NCBI GenBank assembly: GCA_021778375.1
Contig: JAJYCM010000083.1
Location: 1-10,143 of the forward strand
DNA length: 10,143 nucleotides
Source: Bacteroidota bacterium
GTDB taxonomy: Bacteria; Bacteroidota; Ignavibacteria; Ignavibacteriales; Ignavibacteriaceae
Direction of reading: 5' to 3'
Part shown: positions 1-6,590 of the stretch, one piece after another
Layout of the letters: each line of letters opens with the position of its first letter
How positions within the stretch are numbered: the stretch's first letter is position 1
Made by a program: the position numbers and the translations under genes
The notes under the pieces: generated by a model
Database searches by the model: none
What the model was told of the DNA's origin: nothing
Seen by the model: the letters and a program-made list of their open reading frames with translations, nothing else

Positions 1-11
1 ATCCAAATAGA

Positions 12-194
12 ATGTTGAAAGTAGGAATCATATGTGTTTTTTTCGGAATAGGATTGGGTCTCGGATTAATGTTGGAGGACTTTTTAGGACGTGACTATTA
101 TGTGCCTTTTTCTTTATTCACAATAACGGGTATCGGTTTTGTGGTTGCTAATCTTCTATCTAAAAAATTTGAATCAAAAGACCTTGCTAAGTAA
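12..194 (+). CDS. Small two-helix membrane protein of unknown function
   Basis: A 60-residue hydrophobic protein. Two membrane segments are visible, about residues 4-21 (Gly-rich, GIGLGLGL) and 30-49, separated by a short acidic/aromatic loop (EDFLGRDYY). It ends in a charged tail with several Lys (SKKFESKDLAK). I do not recognise a family. The layout loosely recalls small AtpI/AtpZ-like two-helix proteins, but no diagnostic motif is present. The reading frame is open from the ATG to the left edge with no stop and no clear Shine-Dalgarno site, so the true start may lie outside the window and this could be the C-terminal end of a longer protein. It is the only clear plus-strand gene and converges on trxB across a shared terminator. 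Confidence 0.6.
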   Translation: MLKVGIICVFFGIGLGLGLMLEDFLGRDYYVPFSLFTITGIGFVVANLLSKKFESKDLAK

Positions 195-226
195 AAAAAG
201 CCGGCAACAAGCCGGCTTTAATTTTT
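193..226. terminator. Bidirectional intrinsic terminator between the small membrane protein gene and trxB
   Basis: A perfect 9-bp stem, AAAGCCGGC (197-205) and GCCGGCTTT (211-219), encloses the 5-nt loop AACAA. On the plus strand the stem is followed by TTTAATTTTT. On the minus strand it is followed by a run of seven T (193-199 read in reverse). It sits directly after the stop at 192-194 and just downstream of the trxB stop at 234-236, so it can end both convergent transcripts. Confidence 0.9.
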
Positions 227-233
227 CGTAATT

Positions 234-1178
234 TTACTCTTGCGATTCTAACCAGCGTTCAGCATCAATTGCAGCCATGCAGCCAGTGCCAGCAGCGGAA
301 ATAGCTTGACGATAAGTTTTATCGGCAACATCTCCTGCAGCAAAAACACCTTCAATATTTGTATAAGTTGAACCGGGTTTTACTTTTAAGTAACCGGTTT
401 CGTCCATATCCAATATTCCCTTAAATAAATCAGTATTTGGCTTATGTCCAATTGCCATGAACAAACCATCAGCATCAATCTGGGAAATTGAATTATCTTT
501 TGTGTCACGGAGAATTACTCCGGTCATTGACTTTCTGCCGTTCTCATCTTTTCCAACGACTTCTTTGATTACTTTATTCATTAGAAATTTTATCTTGGGA
601 TTTCTTTTAGCTCTATCGAGCATAATTTTTGATGCACGAAATTCGTCACGTCGATGTACAATTGTAACTTCCGAGGCAAACTTTGTTAAATAATTTGCTT
701 CTTCCATTGCTGTGTCTCCTCCGCCAACTACAAGTATCTTTAGACCCTTAAAGAAAAATCCATCGCACGTAGCACAAGCGGAAACGCCATAGCCCATAAA
801 TTTATTTTCGCTTTCCAAGCCCAGAAGTCTTGCTGAAGCGCCTGTAGAAACAATTACAGAATCAGCAGTATAAACTTCGTCATAAGATTTCAGAACAAAT
901 GGGCGTTTAGAAAAATCAACATCAGTGATTTCTTGATAGACAGATTTAGCGCCAAATCTTTGAGCTTGTTTGCGCATAATATCCATTAGTTCCGGTCCTT
1001 GAATGCCATGTTCAAAGCCGGGATAATTTTCTACTTCGGTTGTAATCGTAAGCTGTCCGCCCGGTTGCATTCCTTCAAACATTAGAGGACTTAGGTTTGC
1101 CCTTGCGGTATATAATGCTGCTGTAAATCCTGCTGGTCCTGAGCCGATGATTATAACTTTAAAATGATTATCTGCCAT
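234..1178 (-). CDS. trxB: Thioredoxin-disulfide reductase
   Basis: Cytoplasmic FAD- and NADPH-dependent flavoprotein that reduces thioredoxin. Its 314 residues are the usual length for the low-molecular-weight bacterial type. Visible in order: the FAD-binding GSGPAG motif (12-17), the redox-active dithiol CATC (135-138), the NADPH-binding GGGDTA motif (152-157) followed by HRRDEFRAS (175-183), and the C-terminal FAD-binding motif with GVFAAGDV (277-284) and QAISAAGTG (291-299). All key residues are intact. The start is supported by GGAG about 7 nt upstream (GGAGAAAAT before the ATG). It is the last gene of the minus-strand left block, 131 nt downstream of queG, and ends at the shared terminator. 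That gap makes both co-transcription with queG and an own promoter possible. A ferredoxin- or NADH-linked variant cannot be excluded, but HRR points to NADPH. Confidence 0.97.
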   Translation of the reverse strand: MADNHFKVIIIGSGPAGFTAALYTARANLSPLMFEGMQPGGQLTITTEVENYPGFEHGIQGPELMDIMRKQAQRFGAKSVYQEITDVDFSKRPFVLKSYDEVYTADSVIVSTGASARLLGLESENKFMGYGVSACATCDGFFFKGLKILVVGGGDTAMEEANYLTKFASEVTIVHRRDEFRASKIMLDRAKRNPKIKFLMNKVIKEVVGKDENGRKSMTGVILRDTKDNSISQIDADGLFMAIGHKPNTDLFKGILDMDETGYLKVKPGSTYTNIEGVFAAGDVADKTYRQAISAAGTGCMAAIDAERWLESQE

Positions 1179-1309
1179 ATTTTCTCCGTTTGCTGTTGTT
1201 TCAAAAAATCTTGTTTAATAAAATATTGATTTATCTGTATTTATAATTAGATTCATTTTATCGTTGAAGGTTTCAAATTCTCAAATAGGAAGAACCAAAG
1301 CAATAATTA

Positions 1310-2227
1310 TTATAATAGAAATTTTGCATTTCTTTTAAGTCCTGAGAGCTTTGTCCTTTTTACCGGACTATTAAAAAACTTTGATTTGAATCCATCTTCG
1401 TTCATCCCCAGAACCTCGTTCAAATTGAGTTCCATATTTTCAGAATGATTAAAATCTTCGGATAAGGTTTCTTGTGAAAATTTCATATTCCATGGACAAA
1501 CATCCTGGCAAATATCGCAGCCAAAAATCCAGTTATCGAACTTTCCCTTAAACTCCTTTGATATTTGATTCTTGTTTTCAATTGTCAAAAAGGAGATACA
1601 CTTATTTGAATCTAAGATATAGGGATTTACGATTGCGTCGGTTGGACATGCGTCTATACATGCAGTGCAGGTACCGCAAAAATCCTGGATAGGAATGGGG
1701 TAGTCAAATTCAAAGTTTGCAATAATTGTTGCAATAAAGAACCAGCTTCCAAATTCTTTGTTAATTAAGTTTGTATGCTTGCCCATCCAACCTAAACCGG
1801 ATTTTACTGCCCAAACTTTATCCATAACTGGACCAGTATCGACATAAGATTTTGATTCAAAGTTATGATCTATTTCTTTTAATTCACTTTCTAACCGGGA
1901 AAGTTTTTCCCATATAATAAGATGATAATCTTTTCCCCACGCATATCTTGAAACTTTGCCTGTCCCAGGTTTACCGGAAAATTTTAAATCGTGGTAATAA
2001 TTTAATCCGAGTGAAATCACGCTTTTTGCATTATGTAAAATTTTTGAGGCATCTTTTCTTTTATCAACATTGTTTCCCATGTAAGACATCTCTGCCTGAT
2101 AACCTTTTACAAGCCATTCTTCAAGATGATTAATTTCTTCCTTCAGTTCATCTGCTTTTGCAAAACCAACCAAATCAAATCCATTTGATTTTGCTTTCTG
2201 AACAATTATATCATTTGTAATTTTCAT
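1310..2227 (-). CDS. queG: Epoxyqueuosine reductase (tRNA queuosine biosynthesis, last step)
   Basis: Reduces epoxyqueuosine to queuosine at tRNA position 34 with cobalamin and two [4Fe-4S] clusters; cytoplasmic. At 305 residues it is the short form without the C-terminal HEAT-repeat extension of some homologues. The cobalamin/substrate domain carries SRYAWGKDYH (93-102) and VDTGPVMDKVWA (129-140); Asp130 matches the conserved acidic residue in the family's VDT motif. GLGWMGKHTNLI (144-155) is a typical QueG signature. The ferredoxin-like part has Cys184, 187, 190 and 194 (ending in CP), Cys210, and FGCDICQDVCPWN with Cys237, 240 and 244, giving the eight cysteines needed for two clusters. 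The start follows the Rieske gene by 19 nt and has no clear Shine-Dalgarno site, suggesting translation coupled to the upstream gene. Cobalamin, or salvage of it, would be required in the host. Confidence 0.95.
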   Translation of the reverse strand: MKITNDIIVQKAKSNGFDLVGFAKADELKEEINHLEEWLVKGYQAEMSYMGNNVDKRKDASKILHNAKSVISLGLNYYHDLKFSGKPGTGKVSRYAWGKDYHLIIWEKLSRLESELKEIDHNFESKSYVDTGPVMDKVWAVKSGLGWMGKHTNLINKEFGSWFFIATIIANFEFDYPIPIQDFCGTCTACIDACPTDAIVNPYILDSNKCISFLTIENKNQISKEFKGKFDNWIFGCDICQDVCPWNMKFSQETLSEDFNHSENMELNLNEVLGMNEDGFKSKFFNSPVKRTKLSGLKRNAKFLL

Positions 2228-2246
2228 TTAGCAAACATAGTTCTTG

Positions 2247-2606
2247 TTACCATTTTGGCTCTTTTTTTTCAACCTTCACATAGACTTCTTCGTTGCAGAT
2301 TAAAGCAGGATAACTGTCAAGACCATTTCTGTTTGAGGGCATTTTACCTGTTTCAAGGTTAAACATCCATCCGTGAGCAGGGCAAATGACATATCCGTCT
2401 TCAATAAAACCGTCATAAATTAGCGCCGTGTGTTGATGCGGACAAATATTACTAAGGGCATAAACTTTTCCATTAACTAAAAAGACAGCAATCTCGACAT
2501 CGCTAACTATAAATCTTTTTCCGTTTTGTTCAGACAAGTTTTTTATGGAGCATACTCTTTCAAAGCCATCCAAATCAACTTGCTCACAATTCTCTGAATT
2601 TTTCAT
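2247..2606 (-). CDS. Small Rieske [2Fe-2S] ferredoxin-like protein
   Basis: A 119-residue soluble protein made up of one Rieske domain. The cluster ligands are visible as C55-P-H57 and C75-P-A-H78, with the usual spacing and the following GW; NGKVYALSNICPH is typical of ferredoxin components of ring-hydroxylating dioxygenases and of NirD-like proteins. No signal peptide or membrane segment is present, so it is not a cytochrome bc-type Rieske protein. The start lies inside the end of the MBL hydrolase gene (23-nt overlap), with AAAGGA about 10 nt upstream, so the two genes are probably translationally coupled. The partner is unknown: no oxygenase or nitrite reductase large subunit is in the window. 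The neighbours suggest electron transfer to the MBL hydrolase's pathway or to QueG, but this is inference from position only. Confidence 0.88.
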   Translation of the reverse strand: MKNSENCEQVDLDGFERVCSIKNLSEQNGKRFIVSDVEIAVFLVNGKVYALSNICPHQHTALIYDGFIEDGYVICPAHGWMFNLETGKMPSNRNGLDSYPALICNEEVYVKVEKKEPKW

Positions 2607-3429
2607 CGACTTGAAATCCTTTATCAGTTCTTTTAATTGTGGCTAAAGCAAACTCGGGATCATGTTCAAAAAACAATTTCCATTGTTCTTCATTGACTTG
2701 AGATAAAATATTTTTCTTTTCCTGTACAGCCACAAGAGGCTGAAGGTCGTAGCCCATTACATAAGGAATCGGAATATGTGAAGAAGTTGGTATCAAATCA
2801 CCACAATATAAAATTGTAGAAGAGGAGTCAGATATTTTTACAAGCTGCTGAGAAAAGGTATGACCGTTTACAACTAAAAACTCAATCTCGTCATCAAATT
2901 TGATATTATTGTCTATAAGATTAAGCACACCAGCTTCGTATAATGGAATAAAATTTTCTTTTATATAACTTCCCCGGTCTCTTTCCGAGGGATTAACTGC
3001 CCACTCAAAGTTCTTTCTCTGTACGTGATATTTAGCATTAGGGAAAGCCGGTATAAACTTTTCATTTTCCAATTTTATAGATCCGCCGGTATGATCAAAA
3101 TGAAGATGCGTGATTATAACATCCGTTATTTCGCTGGCAGATATTCCAGCTTTAACCAATTCGTTGTCTAAAGAAAATTCATTCTGATTTATAGAATAAA
3201 TGCTTTTTGATTTAGCATCCCACTTATTTCCCATTCCCGAATCGATCAAAATTTTCCGGTCGCCATTTAAGAGCAACAAATTTCTTGTGGAAAGTTTAAT
3301 CCTATTTGCGGAATCAGGTGGGTTTGTTTTTTCCCAAAGAGGTTTAGGGATAATACCAAACATGGCACCACCGTCGAGCCAAAAATAACCCGAAATGATT
3401 ATCTTAAGTTCATACTTTCCGATCTTCAT
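2584..3429 (-). CDS. MBL-fold metallo-hydrolase (YtnP/lactonase-like)
   Basis: A 281-residue metallo-beta-lactamase-fold hydrolase. The metal-binding residues are visible: HLHFDH (108-113), His190 in GHT, Asp211 in YCGD, and His256 in FEHDPEFALA. The N-terminal stretch with LDGGAMFG and PKPLW (18-32), together with LIDSGMGNKW (61-70), matches a branch that includes YtnP-like and AHL-lactonase-like proteins. The usual GHTPGH motif here reads GHTFSQQ; His190 is kept while the second His is lost, which is not a metal ligand. No signal peptide, so probably cytoplasmic. The substrate cannot be read from the sequence; lactone, thioester or phosphoester hydrolysis are all possible. It is the first gene of the MBL-Rieske-queG unit. 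No strong Shine-Dalgarno site precedes the ATG (GGTCGCCT just upstream). Confidence 0.88.
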   Translation of the reverse strand: MKIGKYELKIIISGYFWLDGGAMFGIIPKPLWEKTNPPDSANRIKLSTRNLLLLNGDRKILIDSGMGNKWDAKSKSIYSINQNEFSLDNELVKAGISASEITDVIITHLHFDHTGGSIKLENEKFIPAFPNAKYHVQRKNFEWAVNPSERDRGSYIKENFIPLYEAGVLNLIDNNIKFDDEIEFLVVNGHTFSQQLVKISDSSSTILYCGDLIPTSSHIPIPYVMGYDLQPLVAVQEKKNILSQVNEEQWKLFFEHDPEFALATIKRTDKGFQVDEKFREL

Positions 3430-3777
3430 AGGCGACCAAAATTTGTTATCTAAATTTTTTGTTGAGGTGATGAGCAGATTAATTTTGATATTTCAGGTTT
3501 ATTAAGGATTATCTGTTCAATATTTTATCTTACGCAAATTAAACAACTTTGATAACGAAATAAAGGATTGAAAAAGTATAAGAGCTATTACTGTACGAAA
3601 TAAAACGATAAAGCTCTAATAGAAAAATTTCTATAGTTTGATTATGGGAATAATTGAGGTTTATAGTGATATTTGCACAAGATTAGACTATTAGAATGCC
3701 TATTGAGGCGCATCCAGAAGATTTGGAGGAGATATTTTTGATTCGTCGGTAACTTTATTGAATGGGTTAGAAAGAAT
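3430..3777. other. Intergenic spacer with no convincing gene
   Basis: Most of the 403-base gap between the MBL hydrolase start and the first ferredoxin. It should hold the promoter of the MBL-Rieske-queG unit, but I cannot place -10/-35 boxes with confidence. Structures seen: a near-perfect palindrome ATAGAAA-AA-TTTCTAT at 3619-3634, and arms AGAGCT (3581-3586) and AGCTCT (3612-3617) 25 nt apart. The stretch 3690-3760 is more GC-rich than its surroundings. It holds an 18-codon plus-strand frame (3696-3752, MPIEAHPEDLEEIF...) and, on the other strand, a similar open stretch without a start codon ending at 3700. Neither has a ribosome binding site, so I do not call a gene. Confidence 0.5.
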
Positions 3778-3809
3778 TTAAAATAAAAGAGGACACCGAA
3801 GTGTCCTCT
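3778..3809 (-). terminator. Intrinsic terminator of the first ferredoxin gene, with UUCG tetraloop
   Basis: A perfect 9-bp stem, AGAGGACAC (3788-3796) and GTGTCCTCT (3801-3809), with a 4-nt loop. Read on the minus strand, the direction of the ferredoxin transcript, the loop is TTCG closed by C-G, the exceptionally stable C(UUCG)G tetraloop, and the stem is followed by TTTATTTT. It begins 24 nt past the ferredoxin stop. Confidence 0.88.
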
Positions 3810-3832
3810 ACCTTCCCTAATTGAATTACTAA

Positions 3833-4165
3833 TTATCTTCCAATTGAATCAAGATATTCTTTTTTAGAAGTTAAAACTGCTTTATCTTCAGTGTGGTTAG
3901 GATCAATGACACAGCAGTCAACAGGGCAAACGTCCTGGCATTGAGGTGTATCGTGGAAACCTTCGCATTCTGTACATTTATCCGGAACAACATAAAAATA
4001 ATCATTTGAGTAAAAGCCATTAGCTCCGGATGGAGCTGCTTCGCCTTCGCCATAAGTTTTTCCAGCCAATTCCCAGCTATTTCCGCCTTCATAGATTGCA
4101 TTATTCGGGCATTCCGGTTCGCAAGCACCACAATTGATACATTCTTGTGTTATCATTATCGCCAT
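3833..4165 (-). CDS. Alvin/Chlorobium-type 2[4Fe-4S] ferredoxin, copy 1
   Basis: A 110-residue low-potential electron carrier. Cluster motif 1 is C9-x2-C12-x2-C15-x3-C19-P. Motif 2 is C64-x2-C67-x8-C76-x3-C80-P, where the eight residues between the second and third Cys (EGFHDTPQ) are the insertion typical of Allochromatium/Chlorobium-type ferredoxins. Two extra cysteines (C84, C85) follow. Between the two clusters lies a Gly/aromatic-rich stretch (about residues 28-58) some 25 residues longer than in the short family members, and there is a charged C-terminal extension ending YLDSIGR. Such ferredoxins serve pyruvate or 2-oxoglutarate ferredoxin oxidoreductases, but no partner is in this window. 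The start is set by AAGGAG 8 nt upstream. It has its own leader and terminator, so it is probably monocistronic. Copy 2 lies 326 nt upstream. Confidence 0.95.
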   Translation of the reverse strand: MAIMITQECINCGACEPECPNNAIYEGGNSWELAGKTYGEGEAAPSGANGFYSNDYFYVVPDKCTECEGFHDTPQCQDVCPVDCCVIDPNHTEDKAVLTSKKEYLDSIGR

Positions 4166-4491
4166 TTTTAATTCTCCTTGACTCTTAATAGGTTGTTAAA
4201 TTATAAAATTTTTGATTTCATTATATTTTCTATTCTTTTCAACTAATACTGTGCCAACAAATTAGATGTATTTGATAGATAATTATTTAAAAAATGAAAG
4301 TTAAATAAGGTAATATAAGTACAAACAAAAAAATCATTGTCATATTTGAGAACAAATAGCAATTGATTTCTCTATTATGGTCTATAAAAAAGATATTTGA
4401 AATATGTGAAATGAAGAGAAAAAGGCATCAAATGATGCCCTAATTTGAGGATCAAATTTTGTAAAAATCGATATTTTAGAAATGGCTGATT
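4166..4491. other. Intergenic region between the two ferredoxin genes
   Basis: AT-rich 326-base gap with no gene. It holds the leader and presumably the promoter of ferredoxin copy 1 at its left end, and the intrinsic terminator of copy 2 near its right end. No -10/-35 pair is convincing. A partial sigma-54-like element (minus strand, 4241-4257, TTGGCAC then TAGTT) lacks the -12 GC. The frames here are broken by many stops on both strands. Confidence 0.6.
4419..4440 (-). terminator. Intrinsic terminator of the second ferredoxin gene
   Basis: On the minus strand GGCATC-ATTT-GATGCC (4424-4439) forms a 6-bp stem with a 4-nt loop, followed directly by TTTTTCTC. It lies about 50 nt past the stop of ferredoxin copy 2 and would separate its transcript from copy 1. 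It is shorter than the terminator of copy 1, so some read-through is possible. Confidence 0.75.
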
Positions 4492-4824
4492 TTATCTTCC
4501 AATTCCGTCGAGATATTCTTTGCGTGCTAGAAGAGTAGCTTCATCTTCGACATGTTTTGGATCAGGAATGCAGCAATCAACGGGACAAACAGCCGCGCAT
4601 TGAGGCTCATCGTGGAAGCCTTTACATTCTGTACATTTATCGGGTACAATATAGAAGAAATCACCGGAATAGAAACTAGTAGCGCCGGAAGGCGCCACAT
4701 CATCAGCCCCGAAATTCTTTCCTGCCAATTCCCAATTAACTCCACCTTCATAAATTGCAGTATTCGGACATTCAGGTTCACATGCGCCGCAATTGATACA
4801 TTCTTCCGTTATCATTATTGCCAT
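4492..4824 (-). CDS. Alvin/Chlorobium-type 2[4Fe-4S] ferredoxin, copy 2
   Basis: A 110-residue paralogue of the neighbouring ferredoxin. By direct comparison 81 of 110 positions are identical, with no gaps. All eight cluster cysteines (9, 12, 15, 19, 64, 67, 76, 80) and the extra pair C84-C85 are kept. Differences gather in the between-cluster insert (residues 29-59, e.g. GADDV in place of GEGEA) and in the tail (residues 86-101). Charge changes sit next to cluster 2 (K68 here, E68 in copy 1; AAV against QDV before C80), which could tune potential or partner choice. The start is set by GGAG about 9 nt upstream, and the leader ends in GGAGAATTAAA as in copy 1, showing that the duplication included the ribosome binding site. 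It sits downstream of the lemA-TPM pair after a 206-nt gap. Confidence 0.95.
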   Translation of the reverse strand: MAIMITEECINCGACEPECPNTAIYEGGVNWELAGKNFGADDVAPSGATSFYSGDFFYIVPDKCTECKGFHDEPQCAAVCPVDCCIPDPKHVEDEATLLARKEYLDGIGR

Positions 4825-5030
4825 AATTTAATTCTCCGTTCTCAGTTATACATCCCACGAAGTGGAATAAAGTATTTTTAATTATTTGTTAAAAGAATAT
4901 TAAATTGATGTACAAGTTTATAAAAAGCTTAATAAAACATCAATATGAAAATTTACCGATTTTATATATAGGACTTTGCTTTAAGATAAAAGCTACGAAA
5001 TATTTGTGATCATAGTCTAAATCGAAAACT

Positions 5031-5762
5031 TTACCAACTGCCACTAGCGCCACCACCACCGAAGCCGCCGCCGCCGCCGCTAAATCCTCCACCTCCTCCA
5101 AAGCCGCCGCCGCCGCTTCCACCACCAAATCCTCCTAATCCACCACCAAGTAGTCCTCCCCAGAATAAAAAGCCGCCGCCTTTCCCTCCACCTCCTCTAA
5201 TAAAAAAGGTAACAATAAAGAACACCAGCATAATAATTGTGAAAATGGCATGTGTACCATTATTATGATTTGATTTTGGCTCAGCTTTATACTCACCTTT
5301 AGTCGCTAAAACTATTGCTTCGATCCCTTTTTGGATACCATCGAAATAATCATTTTGCTTAAAATATGGAATCATTACATTTCTAATAATTGAACTGGTC
5401 AAAGCATCCGGCATGGCGCCTTCAAGCCCATATCCAACTTCGATCCTTGCCCGGTGATCATCTTTTGAAATCAGAAGAAGAATACCGTTATCATTTTTCT
5501 TTGTTCCAATTTTATTTTGAGTTGCAGTTTCGTTTGCATAATCTTCAATTGAATTATCGCCAAGAGTTGGTATCATCAAAACCACCAACTGATTGCTTGT
5601 AGAGTCATCAAAAGTGCGGAGCTCGGAATTCAAATAATCAAGCTGTTGAGGATTTAAGGTGTTTGTAAAATCGTTAGCATAATATTTTAAAACCGGATAT
5701 TGGGTCTGGGTCTGTGAAAAACCAATAGAGACAAAAAGCAGGAATAAAAATAACTTTTTCAT
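5031..5762 (-). CDS. TPM-domain (YgcG-type) envelope protein with glycine-rich tail
   Basis: A 243-residue exported membrane-anchored protein. Residues 1-16 form a signal peptide (MKKLFLFLLF, then IGFS, with Gln17 as likely first mature residue). The TPM domain spans about residues 23-155, with QLVVLMIPTLG (58-68), the NDNGILLL core (90-97), RIEVGYGLEGAMPD (106-119) and the IIPYF-like IPYF segment (131-134). One membrane helix follows at about 171-188. The rest, residues 190-238, is almost all Gly with Phe/Trp/Ser, ending in GASGSW, the usual tail end of this family. The domain is expected outside the cytoplasmic membrane. It starts 5 nt after the lemA stop, with only a weak ribosome binding site, so coupled translation with lemA is likely. 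The LemA-TPM pairing is common in bacteria; the shared function is not settled. Confidence 0.9.
   Translation of the reverse strand: MKKLFLFLLFVSIGFSQTQTQYPVLKYYANDFTNTLNPQQLDYLNSELRTFDDSTSNQLVVLMIPTLGDNSIEDYANETATQNKIGTKKNDNGILLLISKDDHRARIEVGYGLEGAMPDALTSSIIRNVMIPYFKQNDYFDGIQKGIEAIVLATKGEYKAEPKSNHNNGTHAIFTIIMLVFFIVTFFIRGGGGKGGGFLFWGGLLGGGLGGFGGGSGGGGFGGGGGFSGGGGGFGGGGASGSW
5049..5195 (-). repeat. GGN-codon low-complexity tract (poly-glycine tail of the TPM protein)
   Basis: About 50 codons, mostly GGN, giving runs of GCC and CCACC/CCTCC on the plus strand. Two copies of AAGCCGCCGCCGCCGC lie about 40 nt apart (near 5062 and 5101). The tract is far more GC-rich than its surroundings and creates a false reading frame with poly-Ala on the same strand. 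Such tracts can change length by slippage; here the frame stays open through to the GASGSW end. Confidence 0.8.
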
Positions 5763-5767
5763 TAATA

Positions 5768-6373
5768 TTAAAACTCAACTTTTGGAGGTGTTTCTGAGCC
5801 GGCAATTGCTTTGAAATATTGTTTGTTTCTAAATCCAAAAACTCCGGCAAGCATAGAAGTAGGAAATCTTCTAATATCTGTGTTGTATCCTTGAACGGTC
5901 TCATTAAATCTTCTGCGCTCTACAGCAATTCTATTTTCCGTTCCTTCCAACTGGGCTTGAAGCTCAAGGAAATTTTCATTTGCTTTAAGATCAGGATAAT
6001 TTTCAACTGTTACCAAAAGCCTAGAAAGCGCACCGCTCAATTGTCCTTGAACAGCTTGAAACTTTTGAAAAGCTTGAGGATCATCCAAGACATCTTTTGT
6101 GACCTTTAATTGCCCAACGCTAGCCCGGGCATTTGTAACATCAGTTAGAACTCCGCGTTCAAAATTAGCATAACCTTTTACAGTACTAACCAAATTTGGA
6201 ATAAGGTCTGCTCTTCTTTGATATTGATTCTCAACCTGGCTCCAACTTTGGTTAACGCTTTCACTTAAAGTAACCAAATTATTGTAAGAACTAATACCCC
6301 AAATTACAAACATTGCGATAATGAAAAATATCCCCCCCAGAATTGACAATCCTATAATCATTCCTTTTTTCAT
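5768..6373 (-). CDS. lemA: LemA family membrane protein
   Basis: A 201-residue LemA protein of normal length. It has one N-terminal membrane helix (about 5-27, after MKKG) and then a helical, coiled-coil-rich domain. Family signatures: SYNNLV (29-34), the SWSQVENQYQRRADLIPNLV block (43-62), ENYPDLKANENF (124-135), ENRIAVERRRFNE (146-158), YNTDIRRFPTSMLAGVFGF (163-181). It ends with PPKVEF. The start is strongly supported by AAGGAGG four nt before the ATG (plus-strand 6378-6384), the best Shine-Dalgarno match in the window. It is the first gene of a two-gene unit with the TPM protein; the 217-nt upstream gap should carry the promoter. LemA proteins are linked to envelope or membrane processes, but no biochemical role is established. 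Confidence 0.96.
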   Translation of the reverse strand: MKKGMIIGLSILGGIFFIIAMFVIWGISSYNNLVTLSESVNQSWSQVENQYQRRADLIPNLVSTVKGYANFERGVLTDVTNARASVGQLKVTKDVLDDPQAFQKFQAVQGQLSGALSRLLVTVENYPDLKANENFLELQAQLEGTENRIAVERRRFNETVQGYNTDIRRFPTSMLAGVFGFRNKQYFKAIAGSETPPKVEF

Positions 6374-6590
6374 TAAACCTCCTTACTGATGGTTGATTTC
6401 TTCTTTGACAGCAATTATTTAAAAAAATAACATAAGCTTTTTTTTCTAAATTTAATTTAAGCCGATTTTGATTCAATATCCAATTAAAAACTATAAATAT
6501 TTGTTCTATAAGAGGTTAAAAATGTGCTTTCCCTGAGCCTTCATGATTTTTACTTTACTTAATTTCATTATTTAGACTATAACACAACTA

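Noticed and set aside
457..693. Plus-strand frames inside trxB, and similar ones inside queG (1948-2133), the MBL gene (3200-3388), the TPM gene (5390-5602) and lemA (5819-6109)
   Set aside because: All lie antisense within genes with full domain structure; none has a convincing ribosome binding site or motif.
3619..3634. Palindrome ATAGAAA-AA-TTTCTAT as an operator
   Set aside because: Pure AT-rich symmetry in AT-rich spacer, not near a mapped promoter and matching no known consensus; noted in the spacer entry only.
4241..4257. Sigma-54-like promoter on the minus strand upstream of ferredoxin copy 1 (TTGGCAC with TAGTT)
   Set aside because: The -24 part fits well, but the -12 part has GT in place of the near-invariant GC, and nothing like it precedes copy 2.
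4848..4864. Small hairpin CCAC-GAA-GTGG in the leader of ferredoxin copy 2
   Set aside because: Only four base pairs with a 3-nt loop; too weak to call a regulatory element, and not shared with copy 1.
4527..4881. Frames of 84 and 109 codons on either strand over the second ferredoxin gene
   Set aside because: They are out-of-frame or antisense readings of a gene with intact cysteine motifs and its own ribosome binding site. The similar 86-codon frame at 3871-4131 over copy 1 is the same artefact.
4940..5128. A 62-codon minus-strand frame rich in Ala and Val
   Set aside because: It is the shifted reading of the GGN tract of the TPM gene; the poly-Ala comes from GC-rich repeats, and the TPM frame has clear domains.
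5674..5904. A 76-codon minus-strand frame across the lemA/TPM junction
   Set aside because: It crosses the end of lemA and the start of the TPM gene in a third frame. Both flanking genes are intact, so it does not mark a frameshift.
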